A DNA stretch of 42,328 nucleotides from Gammaproteobacteria bacterium (lineage in GTDB: Bacteria; Pseudomonadota; Gammaproteobacteria; JAURND01), in the NCBI GenBank assembly GCA_035546635.1, contig DASZWJ010000045.1:1-42328 (forward strand), given 5' to 3'. The translations under genes and the position numbers were made by a program. Under the pieces are notes generated by a model. The model made no database searches. It was not told the origin of the DNA and saw only the letters and a list, made by a program, of their open reading frames with translations. Below, piece after piece: positions 27,336-36,035 of this stretch (its first letter is position 1; every line of letters begins with the position of its first letter).

Positions 27336-27585
27336 CATTCAAGCAGCTGTGTTTCATGCTTTGCATTTGATTGCGCCAGAGGCTGATTTGCAAACCCTCA
27401 ATCCCCAAGCTCCACTGCGTGAAGAATTAGATATGGATTCGATGGATTTTTTCCGTTTTATGTTACAGCTTAATCAAGCTTTACAGATTGATATTCCCGA
27501 AGCAGATTATGGGCAACTGTCAACTTTAAAAAGTTGCCTTGAGTATCTGAGTTTAAAAATAAGCAAAAGCTTAGGTTTGCCTTAG
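27310..27585 (+). CDS. Acyl carrier protein
   Basis: The 91-residue protein is a carrier domain. EELDMDSMDFFRFM holds the phosphopantetheine serine at residue 44 in the D-S-M form of the usual DSL motif, followed by the helix that recognises partner enzymes. Its start lies 26 bases inside the E2 gene, with AGGA about ten bases upstream, so it is the last coupled gene of the five-gene operon. A dedicated carrier protein in a 2-oxoacid dehydrogenase operon is unusual. It may accept an acyl group from the AMP-forming ligase or the E2. It ends immediately at the edge of a porin pseudogene. Confidence 0.82.
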   Translation: MASPQSLDDIQAAVFHALHLIAPEADLQTLNPQAPLREELDMDSMDFFRFMLQLNQALQIDIPEADYGQLSTLKSCLEYLSLKISKSLGLP

Positions 27586-28145
27586 AGGCAGTAGGTGCGG
27601 TTTTACCTATCCGCAAGATTAACTTATTATCAAAAAGTGCTTGACCGAACCAAAGTTGATAGAGCTCTGTGCGGTCGAAAGGAGGTGACCCCGTCAAACT
27701 ATCAAAACCCTGCACTGTCCCGACATCAGCATTGCTGGGCATGCCATTAAATTGCAGCATTTGAATGCCAAACAGGCCGCCATCCCACCATGATAATTTT
27801 CAGTATCTAGGGTAAGTCCCAAAATGAGGGAACTATTACCCGTTAAATCCTGATTACTTTTTCCTCCTGCCAATAGTCAGTTTCCATCACCAATCCAACT
27901 CTCTCCTGGGCGGATTCCAGAATTCTTGGTAAAATTAAATAAACGCCCTAAATCTCCATTACCGGGATTCACTCTGCAGCTGGATTTGAGCTAATGCTCA
28001 AATCAGAAAAAGTGCTGAAGTTATTTTCAGCAGTGTTAGCAGTCAAAGGCGGTTGATTAGCCAACGACAATGAAGATGCTAATGATAGGCTTATAGTCAG
28101 TGCTGCATTTTTTCGGCAGAGTGAGGCAAAAAAATTTTTATTCAT
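27586..28145 (-). pseudogene. Decayed OprB-type carbohydrate porin
   Basis: Reading the minus strand from an ATG at 28145 gives a signal peptide (MNKNFFASLCRKN...LASSLSLA), then a mature start (ENNFSTFSDLS). At least two stops and two frame changes interrupt the rest. The porin-like pieces are NPGNGDLGRLFNFT, SLILGLTLDTENYHGG and, in the last frame, WDGGLFGIQMLQFNG, then FDRTELYQLWFGQALF and LILRIGKTAPTA. These match the beginning of OprB-family porins. Everything after that is missing: the 3' end is cut exactly where the carrier-protein gene ends. A rearrangement that brought in the operon, or followed it, probably removed the rest. Confidence 0.8.
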
Positions 28146-28304
28146 ATTGTGTGCTGCAAAACATGCTGATTCTGCTCAAAATCTCATGATTGTCTATACA
28201 TCGTACCACTAGAGTAATGGAAAGTAAAAAATGAAAAAAATCGTGGTTGATGTAAAAAAACCAATGCACATAACAACCAGTAAAGCGACGAATGGAGAAT
28301 TTAT

Positions 28305-28718
28305 ATGAGACCATTTCACTTGGCAATTCCTGTGCCAGATTTGCAAAAAGCACGCCATTTTTATGGAACTATTCTTGGTTGCCCTGAAGGCAGATCAGAT
28401 GACACTTGGATTGATTTTGATTTTTTTGGACATCAACTGGTTTTTCATCTAAACCCTAATCAGAAAATCGATCGCTTTGTTAATCCCGTAGATAGTCACC
28501 CCGTACCTTTGCCGCATTTCGGTGTCATATTAAATTGGCAAGATTGGGAAGCCTTAGCTGCCAAAATCCAAAATCATCAAATCGAGTTTGTTATTAAGCC
28601 TTATGTTCGCTTCAAAGGTGAACCAGGAGAACAAGCTACCATGTTTTTTTATGATTCTAATGGCTTATCTTTAGAATTTAAAGCATTTAAAAATGATTCT
28701 ATGATTTTTGAGAAATAG
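28305..28718 (+). CDS. VOC-family (glyoxalase/dioxygenase fold) protein
   Basis: The 137-residue protein has two beta-alpha-beta-beta-beta modules. The first starts FHLAIPVPDLQKARHFYGTILGC with a metal-ligand-type histidine at residue 5. The second starts at PHFGVILNWQDWEALAAKI and ends FYDSNGLSLEFKAF, with a glutamate in the usual ligand place. Family members include glyoxalases, extradiol dioxygenases and resistance proteins; none can be preferred. A GGAG site precedes the ATG. Confidence 0.88.
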   Translation: MRPFHLAIPVPDLQKARHFYGTILGCPEGRSDDTWIDFDFFGHQLVFHLNPNQKIDRFVNPVDSHPVPLPHFGVILNWQDWEALAAKIQNHQIEFVIKPYVRFKGEPGEQATMFFYDSNGLSLEFKAFKNDSMIFEK

Positions 28719-28769
28719 TTAAAGAAGGTATCATTGGCCTAGTTCACATGAGGCTTCCCTTTTATTGTA

Positions 28770-28796
28770 CAGTGTTCAATTAGTTATTGAACACTG
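28770..28796. repeat. 11-bp perfect hairpin after the VOC gene
   Basis: CAGTGTTCAAT and ATTGAACACTG pair perfectly around TAGTT. It lies 50 bases after the VOC gene. No T run follows on either strand, so it may be an operator or a weak terminator. Confidence 0.45.
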
Positions 28797-28942
28797 ATTA
28801 GTTGTTGGTTACTATGGGCTTATTGTCAATAGCTTAATGGTTATAGGCAATCCTAAAAAGCTTGGCTGTGTTAAAGTCTCCATACCCTCGTCACGGCCTA
28901 GAAAAAATAACAACGGTTCAATATCATTTGAGGTAAGTTAAA

Positions 28943-29341
28943 ATGAATAAAATATTTTTTCCAATTCTAATGGTGTGTGGTCTATTTACTCAAGCAGCGT
29001 TCGCGCAGGGTTCTATTTATTATTTCCCCACAGTCGAAGAAGCGCAAAAATATTGTCCGTCTTTAACTAATTCAAGTTATGATTTGATCTTTAAGTCAAA
29101 TTCTTATGTAGATCATAGTGCAGGTATCATAAGCGGAAAATCTCAAAATAATAGTTTATTTTTGAGTGCTAATAATGTGCTCGAACCAATGAGTTGGAAT
29201 TCTCAAACAGGAATAATTAACGATGCCCAATTTCGAAGTATAGATGGCAACTATGGATTTATTTCTGGTGATAAAACTACTTGTTATTATGCTTATCAAG
29301 GTTGGACTGGTGTTACAGTTTATTTGAATATGAGTAATTAG
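28943..29341 (+). CDS. Small secreted protein of unknown function, 132 aa
   Basis: A clear signal peptide (MNKIFFPILMVCGLFTQAAFA, cleavage after AFA) is followed by a mature part of about 110 residues. It has two cysteines (in KYCPSL and TTCYYAY), which could form a disulphide in the periplasm. The mature chain is rich in Asn, Ser and Tyr and looks all-beta. Its CPS...CYYAY pattern recalls small DUF3757-like proteins common in Legionella, but I cannot confirm this. A weak GAGG site lies upstream. It converges with the methyltransferase gene, six bases apart. Confidence 0.7.
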   Translation: MNKIFFPILMVCGLFTQAAFAQGSIYYFPTVEEAQKYCPSLTNSSYDLIFKSNSYVDHSAGIISGKSQNNSLFLSANNVLEPMSWNSQTGIINDAQFRSIDGNYGFISGDKTTCYYAYQGWTGVTVYLNMSN

Positions 29342-29346
29342 TTCCT

Positions 29347-30171
29347 TTAAACTATTTTTTTAAATAGCGCGATACAGCTTGCACCAAATGATATTTTTGA
29401 GTTACGTATTCTGTTTAACTCCCAATGATTTAGTTTATTAAAAAATCTATTAATTAATGCGGCTGGATTGTGCTCTTGAATGTTATTTGCAAATTTTTTT
29501 TCTTCAGACAACAGCTTGCCAATGCCAAGGCGATATGGAAGAGTCCGCAGAGAAAAAGTAATAGGTGGTAGGTAAAAAAAGAAATAAGAGGAGTAAATGG
29601 GTTTCAAGCCACTTTGATTAGCTAATTTTATAAGTGATTTTAAGGTGTATCGTCTAAAATGACCTGCTTGATTGTCTGCCTTTGACCATAATATATTATA
29701 GGCAGGTACCGTAACATAGATCATTGTTCCTGTTTGTAGCATTGAAGATAACTCATTCAAGGCTTTTTGGTCATCCTCAATATGCTCAAGAACGTCAAAT
29801 AATCCTACGGCACCAATTGAATTATGCGCGAACGGAAAATCCTGAAAAGGTATATTATAAATCTGCTGTAGTCCACGAAATTTCGCATTTAAACAACCTT
29901 CATAGCCCGGCTCGACAAGAAAGAATTTCCTATCTGGATACTTTTTCGCTAAATATGCAATTTGAAAACCATTCCCACCGCCAATATCAACAAAGTTTTG
30001 TTGGAAAGGAAAGCGCTGAATCACAGAATGTAATAGGTTATTTCGGTGCTGAAACCAGAAGCTGTTTTCTTCTAATTTCATATTATTCCTGTTTCCCATG
30101 GCTGGATAGGATATAGCTATTGAAGAACAAGTTGTCCAAATACCATTTTTGTCGAGTATTAATTTTTTCAT
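29347..30171 (-). CDS. Class I SAM-dependent methyltransferase
   Basis: The 274-residue protein has motif I FVDIGGGNGFQIAYLA near residue 61, an acidic residue at the end of strand 2 (FFLVEPGYEG), and the motif VGLFDVLEHIEDDQKALNEL near 123. A GHFRRYTLKSLIKLANQSGL segment near 170 follows. This pattern is seen in Methyltransf_11/23 proteins, often near glycan or polyketide genes. Hydrophobic YFFFYLPPITF near residue 197 may contact a membrane. The N-terminal YPAMGNRN...EENSFWFQHRN part supports the start at 30171, although AGGA before an ATG 30 codons in offers an alternative. Confidence 0.85.
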   Translation of the reverse strand: MKKLILDKNGIWTTCSSIAISYPAMGNRNNMKLEENSFWFQHRNNLLHSVIQRFPFQQNFVDIGGGNGFQIAYLAKKYPDRKFFLVEPGYEGCLNAKFRGLQQIYNIPFQDFPFAHNSIGAVGLFDVLEHIEDDQKALNELSSMLQTGTMIYVTVPAYNILWSKADNQAGHFRRYTLKSLIKLANQSGLKPIYSSYFFFYLPPITFSLRTLPYRLGIGKLLSEEKKFANNIQEHNPAALINRFFNKLNHWELNRIRNSKISFGASCIALFKKIV

Positions 30172-30395
30172 ATTTGCAAACGATATCAGACGGTGTATAA
30201 CTTCACATATTCCCTCATTTTAGAACAGGAGAATCATTCAGGGTCAGGCCTGATTTTGTTCCATTGATTCTTTTTGTGTTCATATGCCCAAAGCGAAGAC
30301 TTGATCCGCATGCCTTAGTTTATAGATCCTGGTTTGCTAATGTAAATTACCCAATGGTTAACAAAAAGTAACCACTATTATAAAATTTAGAAGCA

Positions 30396-31433
30396 CTATT
30401 CAGATAAGGTATTATAAGCTGAATTATTGTTCATGGTGATGGATATGATGCCACTATTTTGTATTTCCATAATTTCAATATGATCCAAACGTGGTCCAAA
30501 TTTTGAAACTACTTTAGAAGCGGCAAAATTAGCTAATTTACCTGCTGTTTCGAAGCTATGTCCCTGCGTGATTGCATATAAAAAGGTTCCCGCAAATATA
30601 TCGCCCGCCCCAACGGTATCCAATACTTCGGTGGGATATGCGGCAATGTGCGAAAACTTATAACCATCATAGGTAAGTGAACCATTAGCACCCAACGTGA
30701 TTACAAATTGTCGCGCATATTGTTTAAGAGCTTGTTTTGCTTCTTCTAAAGTAGAGGTCTGTGTAAAAAGCATTGCTTCTTGTTCGTTGCTAAAAATAAT
30801 GTCTACTTGATTGCCAATGATTGAATGAAGCTTATCTTTAAAATAGAGCACCATATTGGGATCTGATAAACAAATAGCGGTTTTCACATGAAATTTTTGC
30901 GCCATTTCACGCACGATGATGGCTGCTTCACAGCTGGGAGGTGATGCCACTAAGAATCCTTCAATATAAAGATACTCTGAGTTTTTTAATGCGCTTTCAG
31001 AAATTTCCGCTTTAGAAAATTCAGCGGTAATTCCGAGGTGGGTATTCATGGTGCGGTCTGCATCTGGTGTCACTAATACAATACATTTTCCCGTAGTTCC
31101 AGGATATAACGCGTCGGTCAAATTGGTATCAACGCCTTGTGAAGTTAAAGTGTTATAATAAAACTTTCCGGAGCTATCATTGCCTACTTTACATGAAAAA
31201 AAAGTGCGTGCTCCTAATTGTTGTAGGGTAACTAGCGTATTTCCTGCCGAGCCGCCACATTCTTTCAGATGTTTGATACCATCAAGTTCTTCTAATAAGC
31301 GATGATGTTTATCTTCATCAATTAAAGTCATAACGCCTTTTTCAATATTAAGTCGCTCAAGCGTCGCATTACTCACTTCAAAATCGATATCAACTAACGC
31401 ATTACCGATACCATACACCTGATATTTTTTCAC
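30396..31433 (-). CDS. PfkB-family carbohydrate/adenosine kinase
   Basis: The protein has the ribokinase-like fold. VYGIGNALVDID opens the chain, the first PfkB signature is ECGGSAGNTLVTLQQLGA near residue 60, and the second is DTVGAGDIFAGTFLYA near 275 with the catalytic Asp. The best match in my knowledge is the adenosine kinase/ribokinase group that starts with GNALVD. I prefer the GTG start at 31433. GGAGG lies eight bases before it, and the ATG five codons upstream actually contains that Shine-Dalgarno and has none of its own. The exact sugar or nucleoside substrate is not certain. Confidence 0.88.
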   Translation of the reverse strand: MKKYQVYGIGNALVDIDFEVSNATLERLNIEKGVMTLIDEDKHHRLLEELDGIKHLKECGGSAGNTLVTLQQLGARTFFSCKVGNDSSGKFYYNTLTSQGVDTNLTDALYPGTTGKCIVLVTPDADRTMNTHLGITAEFSKAEISESALKNSEYLYIEGFLVASPPSCEAAIIVREMAQKFHVKTAICLSDPNMVLYFKDKLHSIIGNQVDIIFSNEQEAMLFTQTSTLEEAKQALKQYARQFVITLGANGSLTYDGYKFSHIAAYPTEVLDTVGAGDIFAGTFLYAITQGHSFETAGKLANFAASKVVSKFGPRLDHIEIMEIQNSGIISITMNNNSAYNTLSE

Positions 31434-31528
31434 TTTGAACGCCTCCATTTAAAAGTGCTTTATTTATTCGTGTAATTACTTTTGCAATAAATTCTTATTT
31501 ATCACGATACACTCCTGAAGGGAACTTC

Positions 31529-32566
31529 TTATTCATAATAATTGACAGCAAGCACTGCTGAGGCAAATTCTGTTGCATTTCGACCTGCAACTGAAAACCA
31601 GGGGCCGGCAATGATACCTAAGTGTGAATTGAAATTATATTCCATAGCAGGGGCTAAACTTAGTTCATTGCCTGAAGGACCATTTTCAATTGCCGGCAAG
31701 CCTTCTGAGTTGGTTCCAGTTATTCCGGTAAAATTGGAACCTCCATTTGCTGTGTACAATATATCTAAAGCAGGAACCCAATGATTGGTTAAGGTGTATT
31801 CCATTGCCAAGTCAGCACTGAATTGATTACCTAACTTTACATTACCACTTGTTTCATTGTTACCGCCAAAAGAATTCACACCTTGAATACGAGTTGTAGA
31901 AGGCAGTGTATAGCCTAAAGCCAGTCGATCACGAAAGTACTTAGTGGCTGTGACATGCCATAGTTGCTGAAAATTTAAACCAAAACTTGTCTGATATGCC
32001 CCTGTACCAGTAGCATCCGTCCCTTTTCTATTTGGATTTAAGTCCTCAAAATCACCCGTTGGAACAGTCTCACTGATAGTGCCGCGCAGACTGGGATGCC
32101 AGGTATCAGTCACCCCTCTTAACAACTGGAATCCCAAAGTAAAAGTAGCATCACCCGCATCACTGTTCGTTTCTCCATCGGTATGGTTAAACACATAGGG
32201 TATAGCCGCTTGAAAATCCATAAAACTGGTGAGCCCTAAGGAGATGATTAATGTTGGGCTGACTGTATAAAAATTATTAGCAAAATCAACGGCCTTTCTA
32301 TCGCTGTTATAAACCCCATAGGCGTTGGTAAAGAACACATAAGGTTCAATATTAAAATGTCCGGCAGGAATAGTATTACCAGAGCCCGCCAAAAGAGGAC
32401 CTGTAAACCAGGGTAAGTCTTCATCAGCGGCGGAGTTAACAACACTGGCGGGCAGCACTGCAGAGGGCTCAGTCCCAGAGCTTGGATCACCTAACGCTAA
32501 TCCATTAGTTGCATGCAGCAAACTGAGAAGACCGGTCACGGCAACAATAAGAGAGGGATTTTTCAT
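31529..32566 (-). CDS. Outer-membrane beta-barrel protein
   Basis: The 345-residue protein has a signal peptide (MKNPSLIVAVTGLLSLLHATNGLALG). It continues with DLPWFTGPLLAGSGNTIPAGHF and then alternating aromatic and polar strands through to the last residues, as in outer-membrane barrels of the Phenol_MetA_deg-like transporter group. No catalytic motif is visible. Function is unknown; uptake of a small hydrophobic compound is possible by family analogy only. It lies 96 bases downstream of the PfkB gene stop on the same strand in coordinate order, but is transcribed before it, so the two could be cotranscribed. Confidence 0.75.
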   Translation of the reverse strand: MKNPSLIVAVTGLLSLLHATNGLALGDPSSGTEPSAVLPASVVNSAADEDLPWFTGPLLAGSGNTIPAGHFNIEPYVFFTNAYGVYNSDRKAVDFANNFYTVSPTLIISLGLTSFMDFQAAIPYVFNHTDGETNSDAGDATFTLGFQLLRGVTDTWHPSLRGTISETVPTGDFEDLNPNRKGTDATGTGAYQTSFGLNFQQLWHVTATKYFRDRLALGYTLPSTTRIQGVNSFGGNNETSGNVKLGNQFSADLAMEYTLTNHWVPALDILYTANGGSNFTGITGTNSEGLPAIENGPSGNELSLAPAMEYNFNSHLGIIAGPWFSVAGRNATEFASAVLAVNYYE

Positions 32567-32784
32567 GTATAAATCTCACAGATTTAGTTAAAAAGCTTAT
32601 ATTAATTAGAAGCATAATTCACAGCTAGCCACCTCTAGCCAAATTAAATCACATGCCTAAAATAAAAGGGGTTTATCAAAATAACAGAGCTTGGATTAAG
32701 GGGTCAAGTCTAACTTTGTACACTTGGACAGCTGATAACTCAGTCCCGAGGTTTTCATAGTAAAATAAACCCTAAAATAGAGCC

Positions 32785-33125
32785 ACAGGCTTGCTTACGC
32801 CCATGGTGCCACTATTAAATATTCGCATGGCTGATAACAAAAAAGAAATCAACGAGGTGAAAGAAATAACAAGTAAACGCGATGCATTGATCGATCTCGC
32901 GGAGCATAAAGAAAATTCTGCAAACTTCAGAAACAAATCTAAACAAAGCAATTTGCAGCTTTCCCGCAACAATTAACCGCTTTAATGCAAAACCTCGCAA
33001 GAAAAAATTCTGATTTAAACCCCACTGTATGTGTCTTTTGGAACAGACCTTATCTACCTCCAGCCCAATCCGAATTAGCTAATCAGACTAAAGCTATGCG
33101 GAACCAAATTCAGCGACCAGAGCAT
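32785..33125 (+). pseudogene. Decayed ORF, low confidence
   Basis: A frame starting near MADNKKEINEVKEITSKRD stops at 32976. A different frame opens at about 32939 and continues (TKQFAAFPQQLTALMQNLARKNSDLNP, then VCVFWNRPYLPPAQ) to a stop near 33127. A single frameshift would join them into one hydrophilic protein. No family is recognised. It lies in a patch full of other gene fragments. Confidence 0.3.
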
Positions 33126-33216
33126 CTATAAAACTACGCAACTTGATGGTCGGTTTGCGAGCCGCAGGATAAACCACATGCATTGATTTAGTAGGGCCTT
33201 CGTAGTCAGCCAGAAG
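33094..33216 (-). pseudogene. C-terminal fragment of a LysR-type regulator
   Basis: The minus strand encodes LLADYEGPTKSMHVVYPAAR and then KPTIKLRSFIDALVAEFGSA before a stop. This is the typical end of the LysR substrate-binding domain. The rest of the gene is missing, and a stop lies just upstream in frame. It is a remnant of a regulator lost by deletion. Confidence 0.75.
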
Positions 33217-33229
33217 CTATGGGGTTAGA

Positions 33230-33301
33230 CTATGGGGTCAAATTTTGACATATGACATTGATTTTTGCTTCAATGTCATATGTCAAAATTTGACCCCATA
33301 G
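33230..33301. repeat. 72-bp perfect palindrome
   Basis: Two 32-base arms are perfect inverted repeats around an eight-base loop. Each arm begins CTATGGGGTCAAATTTTGAC and continues ATATGACATTGA. It lies between the LysR fragment and the IS4 element. The GGGGTCA end recurs in degenerate form at 32700 (GGGGTCAAGTC) and as GGGTCAGGCCTGA at 30241. The unit looks like a REP or a mobile palindrome unit. Confidence 0.8.
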
Positions 33302-33328
33302 GCTGCTTAACTTAACGCTCCCCGCGAG

Positions 33329-34579
33329 GTAGGGATTGCAGAACAATACCTGCAACCCATTGTGAGCGTGTGGTTGCATCTAAAATATTTACATGCCTAT
33401 ATCATTACGCATTGATTTTATTGAAAAATTAATCATATTTCGAAAAAATCAACAAGCTCTTGCAGAAAATCCAGGCCATATCGAAAATAGCTAAATTGAG
33501 GTCTCTGGCTATCATGATAATGATTCATGGGTATAGGTTTTTTCACAGCTCGCCATTCACTCACGTTGTGTGCCCAACACAATGTCAACGCTAACAAAGT
33601 CATTACTTTTTCTAAGCGATCCAGCGCAGTAATATGAGTTTGTTCAAAATTAAAACCCCGTCCTTTTAAATTTTGAAATAAAGATTCGATTTCCCAGCGC
33701 CGCAGATAAATTGAAATAGCATTTTTGGGATGTTGATTAGTAGCCACTATCATCAATTCTCCACCTTCTGAGCGAGAACCTGCTAAAAAAACGGCTGTAT
33801 TATCCCACAGATTAATTTTCATCATATAAATCGATTTTTCTTTCGGATTTAAATGATTAAAGATTTTTTTAGCTTTTACCCATTTTTTGCCTGCGATATT
33901 TGCTTGGCTGCCTTCCTTGATGCGAATATAAAAAGCAATTTTTTCCTTATTAAACCATTTAAAAAATGCTTTGCTGGCAAATTCCCTATCTCCTAAAACC
34001 CCTAAAATGCACTCTTTTCCAAATACAGATACAAATCGTTCCATTAAAGCAATATGCTCTTTAGCTGATGCATTACCTGCTTTGGGTAACAACTCCCAGA
34101 ATAAAGGAATTGCTATACCTTCATAAGCTACGCCTAGCGTAAAGACATTTATCTTCGCTTTACCTAAAAACCAATTTGTTCTGTCTATTGTCAAATAAAG
34201 CTTTTTCTCAGTAAAACCAAACCATTTAAATATCAATCGCGCCATTACCGCTGCATCAATGTTAAATTCTCGAAAGAAGCTTTTTAAGCGTTTATAGCGT
34301 GATGATTGCTGCACTGGACTGTCCATCACCACAGCCATTTTGAACAAGCTTATTGTTCTTGCTGCTAGCAAGGCTAATATCATTAAACTAAAACAAGTTA
34401 ATCTGGCCTTGTTCCATTTTAATTCTTGGCCTAGAATTCGAACTAACTCGCTGGTTTTATTTTTATCCATATAATCTCCTTTTCTTTGTCGAAAATGATT
34501 ATATGTTTTTCTTTCAAAATCAGCGAGTTATCTCGCGCAATTCTTTTTTATTCTTCTTTTTTCAATTTTCGTACCCTAC
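33329..34579 (-). mobile_element. IS4-family insertion sequence
   Basis: The element is bounded at best by short inverted GTAGGG (33329-33334) / CCCTAC (34574-34579) ends. I could not find longer terminal repeats or a convincing target duplication, so the exact limits are uncertain. It contains one complete transposase gene. On its right side the flanking sequence enters directly into the body of a kinase-like gene. Confidence 0.5.
33433..34470 (-). CDS. IS4-family transposase
   Basis: The 345-residue DDE transposase looks intact. D96 lies in YLTIDRTNW and D161 in VLGDREFAS. The YREK signature is Y255, R258, E262 and K269 within YLRRWEIESLFQNLK. The start has a GGAG-like site upstream (AAGGAGATTAT). 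All catalytic residues are present, so the element may still be active. It lies in a patch with several broken genes. Confidence 0.92.
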   Translation of the reverse strand: MDKNKTSELVRILGQELKWNKARLTCFSLMILALLAARTISLFKMAVVMDSPVQQSSRYKRLKSFFREFNIDAAVMARLIFKWFGFTEKKLYLTIDRTNWFLGKAKINVFTLGVAYEGIAIPLFWELLPKAGNASAKEHIALMERFVSVFGKECILGVLGDREFASKAFFKWFNKEKIAFYIRIKEGSQANIAGKKWVKAKKIFNHLNPKEKSIYMMKINLWDNTAVFLAGSRSEGGELMIVATNQHPKNAISIYLRRWEIESLFQNLKGRGFNFEQTHITALDRLEKVMTLLALTLCWAHNVSEWRAVKKPIPMNHYHDSQRPQFSYFRYGLDFLQELVDFFEI

Positions 34580-35083
34580 AGAGGTATTTTTGTTGTCGGA
34601 CATATGGGGGCAGGCAAGGCATTGCTGAGTGAAGCCCTAGCTAAAAAACTGGGATGGCAGTTTATTGATGCCAATCCTAGTTTAGAACGGTATATTGGGC
34701 GAAATTTGCATGAAATTTTGGGAAGACAGGGTGAAGAAGCTCTTCATCAATGTGAGGCCGAAATCATATCTCATTATAAGGGTAAAGAACAGGTTGTTGT
34801 CTTGATGGAAGAAGCGGTGATTGCTACTGAACAAAATAGGAAACTGTTATCCTCAGAATTTGTTGTTTATTTGAAAGTGACAACACCTATGCAGATCGAG
34901 CGAATGCAAGTCAATCTGAGCAATCGACCTCCAGTTTTACCAATCGCCGATCTCAAAGCTTTTTTAGATAAACAACACCTTGAACGTGATAATTTTTATG
35001 AAGAGGTAGCGACACTGACCGTCGAGTCCATTTCTGTTGAAGAAGGTGTGAATACAATAATAAAAGCCGTTGAGAAGTTTTGA
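34580..35083 (+). pseudogene. Shikimate-kinase-like protein, 5' end lost to the IS element
   Basis: The frame reads RGIFVVGHMGAGKALLSEAL, then KKLGWQFIDANPSLERYIG, like shikimate kinase. The P-loop GHMGAGK begins upstream of the first ATG (34604), so the original start must lie farther left, where IS sequence now stands. The P-loop is followed by Ala instead of Ser/Thr. The shikimate-binding DxD is DAN, and the GGG loop is replaced by MEEAV. It was therefore a divergent paralogue, probably not a working shikimate kinase even before truncation. The remaining frame is open to residue about 167. Confidence 0.65.
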
Positions 35084-35210
35084 AGCATGCATCCTGAACC
35101 ACAAGCTACATTATTGCGGCGATTTTTCTTATTTTTATTAGTAACTCAACATCCTTCCAGTCATCACAATTGATTTTGTGCATTGATGCAAAAACTTATT
35201 GGGAAATATC

Positions 35211-35897
35211 ATGTTAACAACTGAGATGAAGTATTTGCCTGCGAAAAATGAAGATGGCAATTTAACTGAATGGAAGTCAACAGTATTTTTGAGACATTTC
35301 ATTACCAAAGATTTTATAAAGATTGGTGATTACACTTATTACGATACAAGTTTTACTGATGAAAATCCTGAAGATTTCGAGAATACAAATGTGTTGTATT
35401 TTCCGACAAATAATTCTCAATTAATCATTGGAAAATTTTGTTGTCTAGCCAATAAATGTAAATTCATGATGTCCGGGGCTCAACATCATTTAAATTCTTT
35501 TACTGCCTATCCTTTGTTTTGGAATTTTATCGATAATCCCGAAGTTAAAAGCTATATGGATATAATTCCGGACAAAAAATATTACCATAAGGAATATGAT
35601 AATACAGTAGTGGGTAATGATGTTTGGATAGGTTATGATGCATTAATTATGCCAGGAGTAAAAATCGGGAATGGGGCTATTGTTGGAGCACGTGCTGTAG
35701 TGACTAAAGATGTGCCTCCATACGCGATTGTTGGAGGTAATCCAGCTAATATTATCCGAACACGGTTTGACGACAAAACGATTCATCGTTTACTTGAAAT
35801 CCAATGGTGGAATTGGTCGATAGAAAAAATCATGAGCGCATACAGTGCCATTATGAATGCAGATATAAAAGCGTTGGCATCCTTCCAATCATTATAA
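35211..35897 (+). CDS. Vat/CatB-type xenobiotic acetyltransferase
   Basis: The 228-residue protein belongs to the left-handed beta-helix (hexapeptide) acetyltransferases. [30 protein letters not shown] carries the catalytic-type histidine. [20 protein letters not shown] and [21 protein letters not shown] form the coils, and [11 protein letters not shown] ends them. This is the pattern of streptogramin A (Vat) and type B chloramphenicol acetyltransferases, many of which have other natural substrates. I chose the ATG at 35211; a TTG four codons earlier is less likely. Resistance is not shown by sequence. Confidence 0.88.
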   Translation: MLTTEMKYLPAKNEDGNLTEWKSTVFLRHFITKDFIKIGDYTYYDTSFTDENPEDFENTNVLYFPTNNSQLIIGKFCCLANKCKFMMSGAQHHLNSFTAYPLFWNFIDNPEVKSYMDIIPDKKYYHKEYDNTVVGNDVWIGYDALIMPGVKIGNGAIVGARAVVTKDVPPYAIVGGNPANIIRTRFDDKTIHRLLEIQWWNWSIEKIMSAYSAIMNADIKALASFQSL

Positions 35898-36035
35898 TCA
35901 TTCGCTTCGTCACTCAATGCTTTCTCTAAGGTTATGGATGTAGCACAGAAAATAAAAATTTATAGCCTTCTTTTTCTTGGCATGGTATTCCGGCCTATGA
36001 TGCTTGAAAAAATTAGCTATAGACCGGTTCCAAGC

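Noticed and set aside
30241..30253. Short palindrome TCAGGCCTGA as an operator
   Set aside because: It is too short to support alone and resembles degenerate GGGTCA repeat remnants.
32791..32976. Plus-strand frame of 61 codons as a real gene
   Set aside because: Its start is weak and the reading seems to continue in another frame, which suggests a decayed gene.
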